The notes beneath the pieces are model-generated. The model was not told the DNA's origin. It was given only the letters and a program-made list of their open reading frames with translations, and did not search any database. 64,000 nt of DNA, taken from Wyeomyia smithii. Taxonomy: Eukaryota > Arthropoda > Insecta > Diptera > Culicidae. The stretch is taken from the NCBI RefSeq assembly GCF_029784165.1, contig NC_073695.1:248681589-248745588 (forward strand). The letters run 5' to 3'. The position numbers and the translations under genes were made by a program. Positions 22,601 through 39,322 of the stretch are shown in pieces (positions within the stretch are counted from its first letter, which is position 1; each line of letters begins with the position of its first letter).

Positions 22601-25600
22601 CAACCAAACTTTTACAGTATCTGCCAACACACACTGCAAGCCAAGCTATTTTGAAGTAGAATACTTCTCTCAGGAAGTTCGGCTACATAGGGATGTGAAA
22701 TGAAAATCTAAAACCGAAAAAAGTGAAAAATATGTCCAATTTCAAATGCCAATAAATCGGTTAGTATTCGATGAATTTCCTTCGTTCTTGCAGCAATAGA
22801 TTGGAAAATCTTCTAAGATTCTTCCCAAAAGAAGATAAATGTAATTTTATTATTCACACTATTGTACTATTGAAAATAGTCAAGTCTTGTCAAAACGAAA
22901 AATTGGACCTCTGATTGGTCGTTATATGATTGCTTCCCAAGCACTGTCGACAGAATCATATACCTTGCAACTGAAAACATGCTATTTGGCCTATATAAGA
23001 GCTTGTTTCAGCCGAAGCCGCTCATAACAGTTCTAGACAGCGACAACAGCAGTCGTCTTTCCTTAGCAGCAGCACTAGCCCTGTAGTTGGTCACCACGTC
23101 TCAGGAGCAGCGCGGTTCTTCTCAGCGTGTGTCGCCAGACTGCCATTATTCCCCCCGTGTTGGGGCAGCATGAAGATTGCCATCAGGAAATTTAATTTTG
23201 AAAATCAAAATGCCTTTTTTAAGGAAAATAAACAAGTCATTGAAAGTTAATAATTTTTGACAACGCAAGCAAGCATTCTGTCGCGCCCGTATAATTCACT
23301 GAATGTGAAATAGCTTCCACAGTGCATGTTGTCCGTGTATCTTAATTCCCCCACTGTTAGAGCAGCTCAAAGGTTGTGATCAGCAACCGATTTTGAACCG
23401 CAAAATGCCTTTTTCAAGGCAAATAAACAAGTAATTGAAGGTTTATAATTTGCTGGCATCAACACAAGCAGACATTCTGTGCGGGATGCAATCAAATTCT
23501 GTTGTAGTTGTCTAATTTTTACTTTATTGAGTTAACTCCCCACTGTAGGGGCAGCGCCAAGGCTAGTGATAAGCATAACCGACTTTGAATAACAAACTGC
23601 CCTGTTAGAACGCGTTCACAAAGACAGTTAGGCCTCTGCCATGGTGAACGCGAACGCGAGCGATGGGGCGAGAAACTTGCCGTAGGTAAATAAACAACTC
23701 TCTTTACGGCTGTTTGGCATTCTGGATTTTGGCAATCAAAACTTCTGCTGGCTGTCTGATTTTCAGTGAGAAAACAGCCTTCAACTTTGTTGTCAGAGTG
23801 CCTGACTACGGTTTGGTAATATTGTTTGAGTTAAATGTTTACAAAATTTTACAATATTCCTCTTTCTCCCATTCAATAAAACAGGTAATACGATGCCTTC
23901 GTCATACGCAAGTTCACCATAACTCCCGCTTTCGTCGTTACACAGAGATGCAATCAGCGTCATATCCGATTTTAAATTCAACAACAAACTGTCATTTTTA
24001 GGACAACCAAACAAATGAATTGAAGATTTAATATTTTCTCGTTCTAAGCTTTAACCAAAAGTTAATTATCTTAATTTGAATTCACATGTACATATACTCT
24101 GACTGTTGACACTTGCTTGCGCCGTAAAGAGTTTGTTCTTTTCCTGTTCAGTGAGGTCGTATTCATATGTGTAAACTGAAATTGAATAGTACTTCAACTA
24201 CATTTGCACAGAATTTTCAATACTGCCAATGAGCGGTCAACATTTATTTGATAGGAAAAATGACTGACACGCAAGCAGCCGGGTTATCTTTCTTGTAAAA
24301 GTATTCTACTTCAACCTTGCGGTCGTGGCTTTGCATACAACCTTCCTGTGATTTTTATTTATATTTCAAGCAGTAAATGTGAAGTTGACGATTGAAAAAT
24401 GTAATTAACTGGAGAAATAGTTGATTAGTAATTTTCGAAAAATATAGCCCTGCAGGTGGGACTCGAACCCACAACTTTTAATTTCCGGTCAGATGCGTTT
24501 CCGATTACATCACCGCAAAACGTACAACTCGGCCTTGCTATGTAGCAATTTTGTATCGCTTGCACACTTTTCGCACGTCATGCATTTACTCACTAGAGAA
24601 TATTGTTTGATGGCTGGCTGTTGTTTACATAACTCATTAACATAATTTTTCAAACGTCAACTCCACATTTACTGCTTGAAATAGTTAGAAATAACGTAGT
24701 CGTGCTTTTCCCTAACCAAAATCACTACGTCGTATGCAAAATCAATAACTTCGAAGCCTTTTTCTGTTAAGCTTTGTAGAAGATTGTCTACGATTAACGA
24801 TCACAAGGGTGATAAAATCCTGCGTAAAATTTCTCTTATTGAGCTCGTGAGCGTTCTCGATAAGCAATCATGAAAAAAGAATTCACAACATTGCTCTGTC
24901 TATGAAACCTCAATTCGTGAATGAGAATCGTGGATTGAATTGGAAGTTAATGTTAGTGTTATGAGAATTTTTCAGATACGAAACCTTTTGTTTTTAACAA
25001 TCATGATGTTCAATAAATTTGACCATTATGTCAAAAGGTCAAATATTTGACCATTGGTCGAAGAGTGTAATACAGGCTTTAGAGAATTTCAGAGGCGTCG
25101 CGTGGCTGATTTGTCACATGTGCACCAAACGTGTATTCACATTTTTTTGCTTAAATGAAATAAGACAATCGAACCAAAGTGTTTGACGCTTTCAATTGAA
25201 GGGTTTCGCTAGTATGCTTACTTGTTTTTATAGGTTATAATATTTCGATAATTGCACATGCTCGGATATTAAGTAATAGGGTACCTGTGCAGTGCACATT
25301 TTGCACAGGTGGACCCGACGCCACTGGAGAATTTATGCAAGATTTATTTGTTCGTCCGAATATATATGAATTTATTCTAACCGGGACATCAGTCATATCG
25401 AATAGTCTGTCCTCGTTAGTGTCAATTGTTGAAATTTTATAATTCAATTCGCATGTTCAAAGAAGTTCCGGTGCCTTCTAAGAAGTTGAAGCAACTTCGG
25501 CTTGATGCTACATTGACGCAAGGTCCATGTACAGTCGCACTGAACACGTTTATTTCACTTATATATACGTTCAAATTTTGGTCTTTCTGAATCATATCCG

Positions 25601-28600
25601 CTCAGGTTCAGCTCAGAGGAAGCCAAATAAAAATATTAGTGACTCCCGTTTTGATAAAATGCAATCTTTCTAAATGCGAAATTTCAATTTGTTAACCATC
25701 AGCCAGGAGTGTTCAAAAATCTTTACACAAGTTTGGAACTCAGCTTGGACGTCTGTCTGCGATAAAACTAAATTGAAATCTATATCTATATCAAACAGAT
25801 TGAAAGTCTTCTCAGAAACGCAAATCCCGATTGGCTTCTCTTTGCCAAGTAGTATATACACTTTTACTCTACAGACAAAAGCCATCGGATATCAGATACT
25901 GTGTCCGCAGCGCGTAAAAAATGTCTAAGGGAGCCCCAACTGAGTTAAAACTTAAACCTCCATTTTCTTATATTGCAGAATATATTGCAATCCACTTGTT
26001 TTAATGGTTTGCAGAGACACAGAAGGTTTGCTTCAACCAGGAAGTCTTTAGTACCTATATAAAGTTAATAATAACATTATATGTATTATAGGTATTTTGT
26101 AATATCAAATTTCTTGGATGAAATTTCAAAATCGCAACGTGTAAAACCACAATAATTAACATTTTTCATGAATCATATAACCCTTTTTCAGTTAAAATCG
26201 GATCGTTTACAGATGCGTGTACGCGAATCCGAAGGATTTTTCAAAATGAAAGCTAATGATTTCTTCATTTGGATTCTCGAGTAATCAATGAGAAGGTTTT
26301 CACGGTTCCGTCATCGAGTTAAAAAGTATCCTTTTTAGGGTAAGGGTTGAGGCTCTGATGGTTTTTCTTGTTAGAAACGTGCCATCAAGTTGAGCAGTTA
26401 ATTCGCGACTTATCAGATAGATCTACTTTGTGTTCCTATCTCTGCCATGCCTCAACATGGCTATTTGCATTGAGTTGTGTGATACATTATCAAATCAAAT
26501 CGCTCAAATCAAGAAAACCTGTCAGCATGGAAATTTCTTTGGCTTGGATGGATTTTTCGATTTTTCTCTCTAACATGTGTAGCGCGTCAGTGATTGATAA
26601 GTTGTTTTCTGCAAACAAATTGCAATTTACATATGGGATTGGCTTTTTTAAAATTATCAAAGAGATGAATGTCAAGCTTATTGACCTGAAGGCGTTTGGA
26701 AGTGCCTTATCCCGTCTACCGGCCTTTGGTATGAAAATAATTAGTTTGTCTCTATCTAGAAGGTATGTAATTTAGTATTAGAATCACCTTAGACATCTCC
26801 GTAATAATAATCGGAACAAAGAGTTGCTTGCTCTTATAGAGCATAACTGGCTGTAGTCCACCCATTCCCGGAGACTTATGCTTGGAAAGAGCCTATTTCC
26901 CATTCACCCTTCAATTTACTGAATAAGGAGCAGGCAAGTTCTTGGAATTCAGTCTAAGTAGTTTTTATGCTTAACAATTCTATCGTTTGACCGCGGACCG
27001 CAACAATATTCGAATATGGTCCTGGAAAGTGATCATAACACACTGCGTTTACTGAGATTCTGCAGTGTAAGTGCCAGTAGTCTTTCTCAGTCATATCACC
27101 TTTAGAAAGCGAATCAAACTCGAAAATGTGGGTAAAAGGATCTAATACAAATGGCGCATAAACGTCAATAAATCTTACAGAGAAACACTCATTGATATCC
27201 ACACACAAAAACAGGCAAACTCATACTGACTGTTGTTTTTCTGAGAAAGAAAATGTTCATAGATTTATATTAGGGTTTACTACAAGAGAACACGAAGTTA
27301 TTTCATTTTTTAAATAAACTTGAAATCAATTACTCTTTTATAACAAACCCATATTTTACCACGACTTTTAAATACTACAAACGTAAAATATGTTTCTAGT
27401 TTCAAGATAATCAACTTTAATTCTCAACTACAACTGAAGAAGGTACTGCTAAAGAAGTTCACTTTCGGTTTTAAAAAAAATTTTAGCGAAAAAAGGATCA
27501 ATATTACCAAATTCACGTGCAAAAAGATAGTAGGACAAATATAGAAATCTAGTTGGTGGCTCTCACTAATCGACCAGTGCGTGCCGATGGCCTAAACATG
27601 GTTACTTACTTGGCCGATTCCCTGATATCGATTCAGTCAAAATTGAGAAAGAAAATTAGCAGCGGTAACGGTAACGAGAAATGATACAGAAACGGAAGTT
27701 AAACTTTGGTTACACGGTGTACACACACATAGTTTCGTTATCAGTCAGATAGAGATAAAACAGTATTTTACGGAAACCAAGGCATACAAACAATCAAACG
27801 CCACTATGAGACAGATTGATTGATGTTAGTTAGCGTAAAGAACTAGAGCTTGTCCAAAACCGTTAGCTTTTAACCAATTGAAATGAACAAGCCTTGCTTT
27901 TTCCGTCAATTTTGTCTAAGCACCAAAAAACTCACCGGTTGGCCGCTTTGGTTTTGGAAATAGCTTCCTCGTGGTGCTTGTACCAGTCTTCAAGTTCCTT
28001 GCGGGCCTGCTCCCGCAGTTCCTCCTTTTTGCGCTCCTCCTCGCGATCCTTCTCCTCTAGGCGGGTCTTCTGCTCTTCGCGCCACTTGCGAATCCTTTCC
28101 GGCTCCTCCGTTACCTGCTTGGGCACTGGAAAAAGCGACGCATATCAAGAAATGGTTGAGTTGTACAGTTTTTTACAATCGGTAGTGGGATTTAGAGCTG
28201 AACTGGATTACATGTTGAGACTCTATTTGTAGTAAATGTTCAAGATTATTTTTAAAGCAAAGCTCAAAACATCTGAGATAAGGCGAGTAGAAAGAGTAAT
28301 TTTAACAATGAGAAACAAATATTCTTACCTGTGTACCCTGAAAAATCATCATTACCATCTTCTAGAGGAATTAGAGAAAAATAATGTTTATACATTTATT
28401 CGAATTTAGTATAACGTAGTAAATCAATGAGTTGGTAACACAAAACGAAAACGAAACAAACACGGCAGTAGCAAGAGTGAAACAAACTACCAAGGCAGCT
28501 TACTTTATGATCATGCAAGAGTTAACAACTGTACAAACCATTCGCCAGTTGAACCGTTAAAGATTTCTCTGTTTGCAGAAAAGAAACAACTAATTACTAA

Positions 28601-29648
28601 ATTCTACAATAAGTAGCTCTTTAAAGCTTTGGTTGTTTGCTTATAAATAGCAACTATAAATATACTCTACAAAACAATCGAACATAAAAATAACAGCGTT
28701 GAATTAAGAGAATTTTGGTGTTAGTATGAACTGTATCTCAATAGACTACTAAGAATACTGGAGAGAGAGACCCACTAGTAGGCTACTGTTGTCCTCACTT
28801 TTAGTACAGCGGGAGCAAACACCCGATTCGATTAGTAGGAAAGTTCCATTCAAGAGTTACCTTCGTCCGGATTAATAGGACTGCTCGAGAAACCTCCGGC
28901 ATCTTGGGCGCCGTAATCCTGAGGCCCGTATCCGGTATCCGCATTGATCATTTCAAAGCTTCCGGTTGATTCGAACTCTAGTCCCAGCGCTTCTAGTTTC
29001 GTATTTTTTTAATTTGTAGCGAAAAGTGTTGTGGGTTGTTTTTTGCGTTGTTTCGGTTGTTAGTAATTATTGTTGGCAAACCAAATAAAACCAATAGGAA
29101 TATACAGAAAAAAACAGAAGGAAGCAAATTAACTTTCTTTCACGGTTTACCATGCTAGAAAAGAGTGCTCAATTAGCTACGGCAGAGTATTGACAAAGGT
29201 CTTGATAAGTTAATTTCCGATCTTGTTGCTGACAGTAAGCTACTCACTAAAGCTATGATACAAGCGCTACAACAGTGGGCGTTCTGCGAGAGTCGATAAA
29301 CAGAACGCAACGAAACTAAAAATAACTGATAAAGATTTTGGAAAAGAGCACCGTACAACTCATCAGGACATATTTACAGATTAAACGCCAATGAACACAG
29401 GCAAAACCAAGAGAAATTTGTCAAACAATACAGTATATAACAGAAGAAAAAAAACGATGCTGCCACCCAACGGCGACGATGGTACCTGCTTTCGGCTGAG
29501 TCACGTCATCCTCCACTGTGCCATTGCTAACGGGAATCGGGGGAATTTCGTCCTCCAAGCCAGCCAGCGCGTTCTGTTCACGGGCTAAAAACTCGGCTGC
29601 CGGATCGACCTCGTGCTGCTCAAAGTTGCCATCGCCGAATGCGTCCAT
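19621..29648 (-). CDS. Clc: Clathrin light chain
   Basis: A regulatory subunit of clathrin triskelia that binds the heavy chain on coated vesicles. Coding exons on the minus strand are 29648-29486, 28992-28861, 28125-27936 and 19804-19621, with matching phases (1, 1, 2) and GT-AG borders, giving 222 residues; the Drosophila protein is of similar size. A 33-nt in-phase microexon at 28361-28329 may add 11 residues. The N-terminus MDAFGDGNFEQHEVDPAAEF is acidic and contains the family's early conserved region (AEFLAREQ). The third exon is a charged coiled coil (RIRKWREEQKTRLEEKDREE) that binds heavy chain. The last exon contains TEWERIAKLCDFNPK, highly typical of the family. The last intron is 8.1 kb and full of repeats. 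Confidence in identity is very high. Confidence 0.96.
20235..21480. mobile_element. Rearranged LINE remnant (Loa-like), parts in opposite orientation
   Basis: At 20235-20440 the minus strand reads NKKDLIKFTGLITGHYPSKY followed by CRLCGIESETSE, the zinc-finger-like C-terminus of a Loa/I-type LINE ORF2. At 20556-21480 the plus strand reads reverse transcriptase pieces: WMKTRDIFIPKAGKR, later NPSKTTIIPLTRKR and LGKLQRLTCNANIEAMHS, with several stops and frameshifts. The two parts face opposite ways, as in 5'-inverted (twin-primed) LINE insertions. It lies in the clathrin light chain intron, is dead, and its exact boundaries are uncertain. Confidence 0.55.
21483..21800. repeat. Repeat with GGTGACACC / GGTGTCACC motifs
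   Basis: The motif GGGTGACACCCGGGGCGG near 21497 reappears as GGGTGACATTCGGGGCGG near 21766, and the complementary GGTGTCACCCC occurs at about 21522 and 21749. This gives nested direct and inverted short repeats over 320 bp, consistent with a MITE-like relic. No TSD was found. Confidence 0.45.
21883..22140. repeat. Fold-back inverted repeat
   Basis: Arms of about 85 bp: left 21883-21970 (gggctcgaaag.., gtcctcatgcaaaattt) and right about 22053-22140 (aaattttgcatggggac.., actttcgagccc) are imperfect complements with a spacer of about 80 bp. A MITE-like fold-back relic with no coding capacity. Confidence 0.6.
22330..22545 (+). mobile_element. tRNA-related SINE (probable)
   Basis: A tRNA-like head with a degenerate A-box region (ggtctcgaggtacgatg) and a B-box-like GGTTCGTGTCTCG is followed by a unique body containing 'cagtcggctgcgaag' and 'aaataaacagaagg', ending near 'caccaaggtttgc'. 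Head-to-body arrangement and size fit a SINE. The B box departs from consensus (GGTTCGANTCC), so this is a diverged copy; no TSD was found. Confidence 0.5.
22985..23720 (+). repeat. Diverged tandem repeat preceded by TATA-like promoter
   Basis: Three related units are recognisable by GGGGCAGC/AGAGCAGC after a C-rich 'tccccc.ctgt' start (near 23150, 23346 and 23538) and by 'aaataaacaa' about 75-145 bp later (near 23226, 23421 and 23687). Upstream at about 22992 a CTATATAAGAGC motif with 'cagccgaagccgctcata' looks like a Pol II core promoter. There is no ORF. It may be the 5' end of a retroelement or a repeated non-coding gene; its identity is unknown to me. Confidence 0.45.
24364..24681. mobile_element. 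TIR element (MITE) containing a tRNA-like sequence
   Basis: The 27 bp left end (from TTTCAAGCAGTAAATGTG) and the right end (...CACATTTACTGCTTGAAA) are complementary with one mismatch, and similarity continues inward for another 15 or so bases. TA flanks both ends (24362-24363 and 24682-24683), as in Tc1/mariner-type MITEs. Inside, on the minus strand (about 24525-24447), there is a tRNA-like segment with a perfect B box GGTTCGAGTCC and an A-box-like TGATGTAATCGG. The acceptor arms do not pair, so it is not a functional tRNA gene. Confidence 0.7.
24684..27935. other. Clathrin light chain intron, no recognised feature
   Basis: Long intronic stretch upstream of exon 27936-28125. ORFs of 135 codons (26368-26775) and 84 codons (25674-25928) on plus, and of 60-85 codons on minus, show no recognised domain and have non-coding composition; a decayed LINE is possible but not shown. 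Confidence 0.35.
28329..28361 (-). other. Candidate 33-nt microexon of clathrin light chain
   Basis: On the minus strand, CTAG precedes AAGATGG..., and ...ACACAG is followed by GTAAG. The 33 nt would insert 11 residues (EDGNDDFSGYT) without changing phase, in the acidic region between exons 2 and 3. A second acceptor (TTTTTCAG) inside it would give a 9-nt version adding GYT. Both are phase 1, like the neighbouring 132 bp exon, so alternative splicing is possible. Not confirmed by transcript. Confidence 0.6.
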
Positions 29649-30094
29649 TTTAAGGCAAATTTAGGAAGAAAATTGCACCAGAAAAAGTACAGCACAAATT
29701 GTACAACTTGTACCTAGGAAAAAAGAAATTTGCCTCTAATGAATGTGGACGAGCGAATGACAGTAGATTGCCAAACGTACAGTTGACAGCGTATCCGAAT
29801 GAAAAAAAAATCGTAATATAAAACATCGAAAAGATGAACTCTGCAAACGTATAGTGGGATTGTATATTACAGGGTGGGTCATACAGCAAGGAATTTTGAG
29901 TGCAAAAAACAGCCATAAAAATTGGCATGAAAAGTAAAAAAAATCGATAAAATTACTGAATCAGAATGACAACAAAAGTATGGAAAGACAAATATTTTCT
30001 AAAACAAGCCTCAAAACATTTGAAATCGTCATGAATAAGGTTTCAAAACTTGAATTTAACCCATCTATGTACAACTAAAAAAAAAGAGAATCAT
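29649..30094. other. Upstream region of clathrin light chain
   Basis: 5' flank and probably 5' UTR and promoter of the minus-strand clathrin light chain gene. No TATA box could be chosen with confidence; no other feature was seen. Confidence 0.35.

Positions 30095-30776
<682 letters not shown>

Positions 30777-30815
<39 letters not shown>
30777..30815. repeat. (TA)n between SINE and R1 copy 1
   Basis: About 39 bp of pure TA; the A-tail of R1 copy 1 follows directly. Confidence 0.95.
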
Positions 30816-30848
<33 letters not shown>

Positions 30849-33800
30849 CAGGTGAAGGGGAAATTTGCATCCAAACCCCTGAGGTGACCAACCTCAGGGA
30901 GTGTGGGGTTGGTTTGAATCAGTGACCGGACCCACTAAAACCCCTTCAGTCTCCAGCCCATAATACTCCCCGGGACCACCGCTAGGTATTGCTTCGGGGA
31001 GCGGCTTTTGTGCTCTGTGCACCCTCTTGGTTCTTTAGGTCTTTTTGCTAACTTAGCTAACTAACCTGGAGACTGGCCGTTAGCTAACACTGGCGTGTCG
31101 GTGGTCAACCTGTCGCCTGTTTTGCAATTCTAAAACTATTTGAGAGGCGGCTGTACAAACCGCCCTCCAAATGTTTGGGTCTTTACACATCCTCCGAACT
31201 AGGTTGTCCGGAGTGGTGTCTGGCCCGCTCACTACCATCATGTCGCTCCGCGCATGCACAAAACGAGGGCACACGAAGAAGACATGCTCAGCAGTCTCTT
31301 CCGCATCCGCGCACTCGGGACACATGGGGGACCCCGCATGCCCGAATCTGTGTAGATACTGCCTAAAGCAACCATGGCCTGACAGAATCTGTGTCAGATG
31401 GAAGTTCACTTCTCCATGGCGCCTCCCGACCCATCCGGATACATCCGGAATAAGTCGATGCGTCCATCTACCCTTCGCGGAATTGGACCACTCCTGCTGC
31501 CATCTGATCATCGAGAATGATCTTCTGGTACCTCGTATGCCCCTTGTGTCACGTTGATCGAAGCATTCTACGTCCTCCTTAATGGCTATGCTGATAGGCA
31601 ACATGCCGGACAGGACGCAGATTGCGTCGTATGACACAGTTCGATACGCGCTCGCAACCCTCAGGCACATGAGCCTGTAGGTACTTTCCAACTTACTCCG
31701 ATGTTTACTAGTACCTAATGCTTTGGACCACACTGGCCCGCCATATCTCAGTATGGACGAAGTCACGCTAGCTAGAAGTTTCCGCTTGCTGCCGTACACT
31801 GCTGAGCTATTGGACATCATGCGAGATAATGCTGCAATAGCCATTGAAGCCTTCTTGCAGGCATATTCGACATGGCTCCCGAAGGCGAGCTTGTCATCGA
31901 TCATCACCCCCAGCAGCTTCAGGGAGCGCTTAGAGGCGATGGTGCAATTCCCGACACTGATCAACGCCTGTTGCTTCGACTTGCGGTTATTGACAACTGA
32001 AATCTCCGTCTTATGATGCGCCAGCTCCAGTTTTTTGGAGCGCATCCAGTCCTCGACGACGCTTATAGAGTGCGAAGCCGTCAACTCAACCTCCTCGATC
32101 GACTCGCCGTAGACCTCAAGTGTGATGTCGTCCGCAAATCCAACGATCACAACCCCTTGGGGGAGCTTTAGTTTCAGCACTTCATCGTACATGATATTCC
32201 ACAGTACCGGGCCCAGGATGGAACCTTGTGGAACCCCTGCGGTAATTGGGACACATTTTTGACCCTCGTCTGTGCTGTAAACTAGCACACGATTCTGGAA
32301 ATAATTTTCCAGAATCCTGTACAAAGACACCGGAATGTCTAGTTTCCGAAGCGAGTGGGCTATGGAATCCCAGCTAACACTATTGAACGCATTTTTCACG
32401 TCCAACGTGACGATTGCGCAATAGCGAATGCCCCATCTTTTACGCTGGAGTGCTACCTCTGCTGTTTTGGTGACGGACAGAATAGCATCCACCGTAGACT
32501 TGCCTTTTCGGAAGCCGAACTGGTTACTCGACAGACCGTTTGCACATTCGGTGTACCTAACCAGTCTATTGAGAATAACCTTCTCGAGCACCTTACCCGC
32601 CGTATCGAGCAGACATATCGGTCTATATGCCGACGGGTCACCAGGTGGTTTCCCTGTCTTCGGCAATAAGACCAGCTTCTGTCGCTTCCATCTGTCTGGG
32701 AATGTACAGTCATCCAGGCACTTCTGCATGACTTCCCGAAATAGTCTGGGGGCCTCTTTGATGGCCTTCTTCACAGCCAGATTCGGAATCCCATCCAATC
32801 CCGGTGCCTTGCTCACCTTCAGGGAGTTGGCGATCGCGATGAGTTCCTCATTCGTAACCGTTTCCGCCTCCTCTGCCTCGGCACGGCTAACGCCGTCACT
32901 CATATATTGGGTGTTCGGCAGGTTGGCCGACCACCTCTGGTCTGAGTTTGAGATACTGGAACGTCGGTGAAGTGACTCGCCAGCCGGAGGCCAAGGATTT
33001 GGCTCGTGGCGTGGAAAGAGTCCCTCTATGATCCGCTCAAGCATCGCTGGTGATTTTTCTGCGGGCGCCATCGCACCCTTAGTCTTGGCCATCACCATCC
33101 TATAGGCGTTACCCCACGGGTTAGTGTTGGCACTAGCGCACAGTCTTTCGAAGCACGCACGTTTACTAGCTTTTATTGCTCTCTTAAGCGCCGCTCTTGC
33201 GGAACTGAATTCCCCTCGACGATCTTCCCTTTCTTCGTCGGTTCGCGCACGTTGAATCCTTCTTCTCGCTTGAAGACACGCTCTGCGGAGGTCCGCTATC
33301 GCGTCGGTCCACCAGTAGACTGGTGGCCTTCCATGCCTAGGCTGGCGGTTCCTAGGCATAGTGGCGTCGCACGCCCGCGAAAGTATGGCAACAAGTTGAT
33401 CAGCGCTCGGGTTACGAATTCTGCTTGCCTCGTGTTCTAGTCTAATTGCTTCCGCAAATACCTCTTCGTTGAAGTGTGGTATCCTCCACCCGCGAGGAGC
33501 TGGAGTGTTAATTCTACTCGCCACATGCGGTCTCGTTTTACAGTCTACGCTATAACAGACCGCCAGATGGTCGCTATGAGTGTAGCCATCGTCTACCCTC
33601 CAGTTCGTGATCAATCCTGGACTACAGAATGTCACATCGATGATCGACTCCGCGCCGTTTCTACTGAAGGTGCTCTTCAAGCCGACGTTGGCCAGATCTA
33701 TGTTGAGCTTCGCCAAAGCCTCCAACAAGATCCGGCCTCTCTGGTTTGTGCGTCGACTTCCCCACTCAGTTGCCCATGCGTTGAAGTCGCCCGCCACTAC

Positions 33801-33934
33801 CAACGGTGATAGACCGATCAGCTCCCCGGTGGCTCGGTCGATCATCCTTGCGAACTGCTCGGTAGACCAACGAGGCGGAGCATAGCAGCTGCAGTAGTAC
33901 ACTCCGTTCACCTTGGCAACCGCGTATCCTTCGT

Positions 33935-33938
<4 letters not shown>
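30816..33938 (-). mobile_element. R1-clade LINE copy 1, 5'-truncated, in (TA)n
   Basis: On the minus strand the element starts at 33938, directly after TA repeats, and ends with a 231 bp 3' UTR and an A-tail (T-run 30816-30848) joined to TA repeats. It is 5'-truncated: compared with copy 2 it lacks about 220 bp of the endonuclease start and all of ORF1. The R1 clade is assigned from the endonuclease/RT/CCHC order, absence of RNase H, and RT motifs such as FADDITLEVYG. Confidence 0.88.
31080..33938 (-). CDS. R1-type ORF2 (endonuclease/reverse transcriptase), 5'-incomplete
   Basis: An uninterrupted frame of about 950 codons from SNEGYAVAKV to the stop at 31080. Order: apurinic-type endonuclease (VVAGDFNAWATEWGS, then SDHLAVCYSV), reverse transcriptase (KAPGLDGIPN, FGFRKGKST, VPQGSILGPVLWN, FADD catalytic motif), and a C-terminal CCHC finger (CPECADAEETAEHVFFVC). 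Only the beginning is missing, by 5' truncation. The frame runs on artificially through TA repeats and copy 2's 3' UTR to 34037; that extension is not part of the protein. With no start and no promoter it is probably not expressed, but the RT core shows no internal stop. Confidence 0.85.

Positions 33939-33980
<42 letters not shown>
33939..33980. repeat. (TA)n between R1 copies 1 and 2
   Basis: About 42 bp of pure TA between the truncated 5' end of copy 1 and the A-tail of copy 2. Confidence 0.95.
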
Positions 33981-38935
<4,955 letters not shown>

Positions 38936-39322
38936 AATTCTGACTTGTTGCCAAAATCGAACGGGGTCTGTATTTTGATTATTTCTTTGCAGCACTCTAT
39001 CTTAGAAGAAAAAATATTCTCTTTAACATTCACAATGGTCCAGAAACCAAATTTAGGAGAAAATTTGGGTCTAGAGCTCTATAGCAATGTTTTAGAAAAA
39101 AAAATTATTTTACAAAGTTACTTAAAATTATTGGAGCTATAAAATTGTAAAATAAGGTTTTCTATCTACAAAAATAAAAAAGTTAGATACTTGATTTTCC
39201 CCTAAATTTGGTTTCTGGACCATTGTGAATGTTAAAGAGAATATTTTTTCTTCTAAGATAGAGTGCTGCAAAGAAATAATCAAAATACAGACCCCGTTCG
39301 ATTTTGGCAACAAGTCAGAATT
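38936..39322. mobile_element. Fold-back element with ~120 bp arms
   Basis: The left arm 38936-39055 and the right arm about 39200-39322 are nearly perfect complements (for example CAATGGTCCAGAAACCAAAT left, ATTTGGTTTCTGGACCATTG right), with a spacer of about 145 bp. The outer part carries 'acagaccccgttcgatttt', also present at about 8944. High arm identity points to a recent or conversion-maintained fold-back MITE. No TSD was identified. Confidence 0.8.

Noticed and set aside
24447..24525. Possible functional tRNA gene on minus
   Set aside because: B box is perfect but the acceptor arms do not pair and it lies inside a TIR element; treated as tRNA-like.
26368..26775. 135-codon ORF in the clathrin intron
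   Set aside because: No recognisable domain, and comparable ORFs on the other strand; no evidence of coding.
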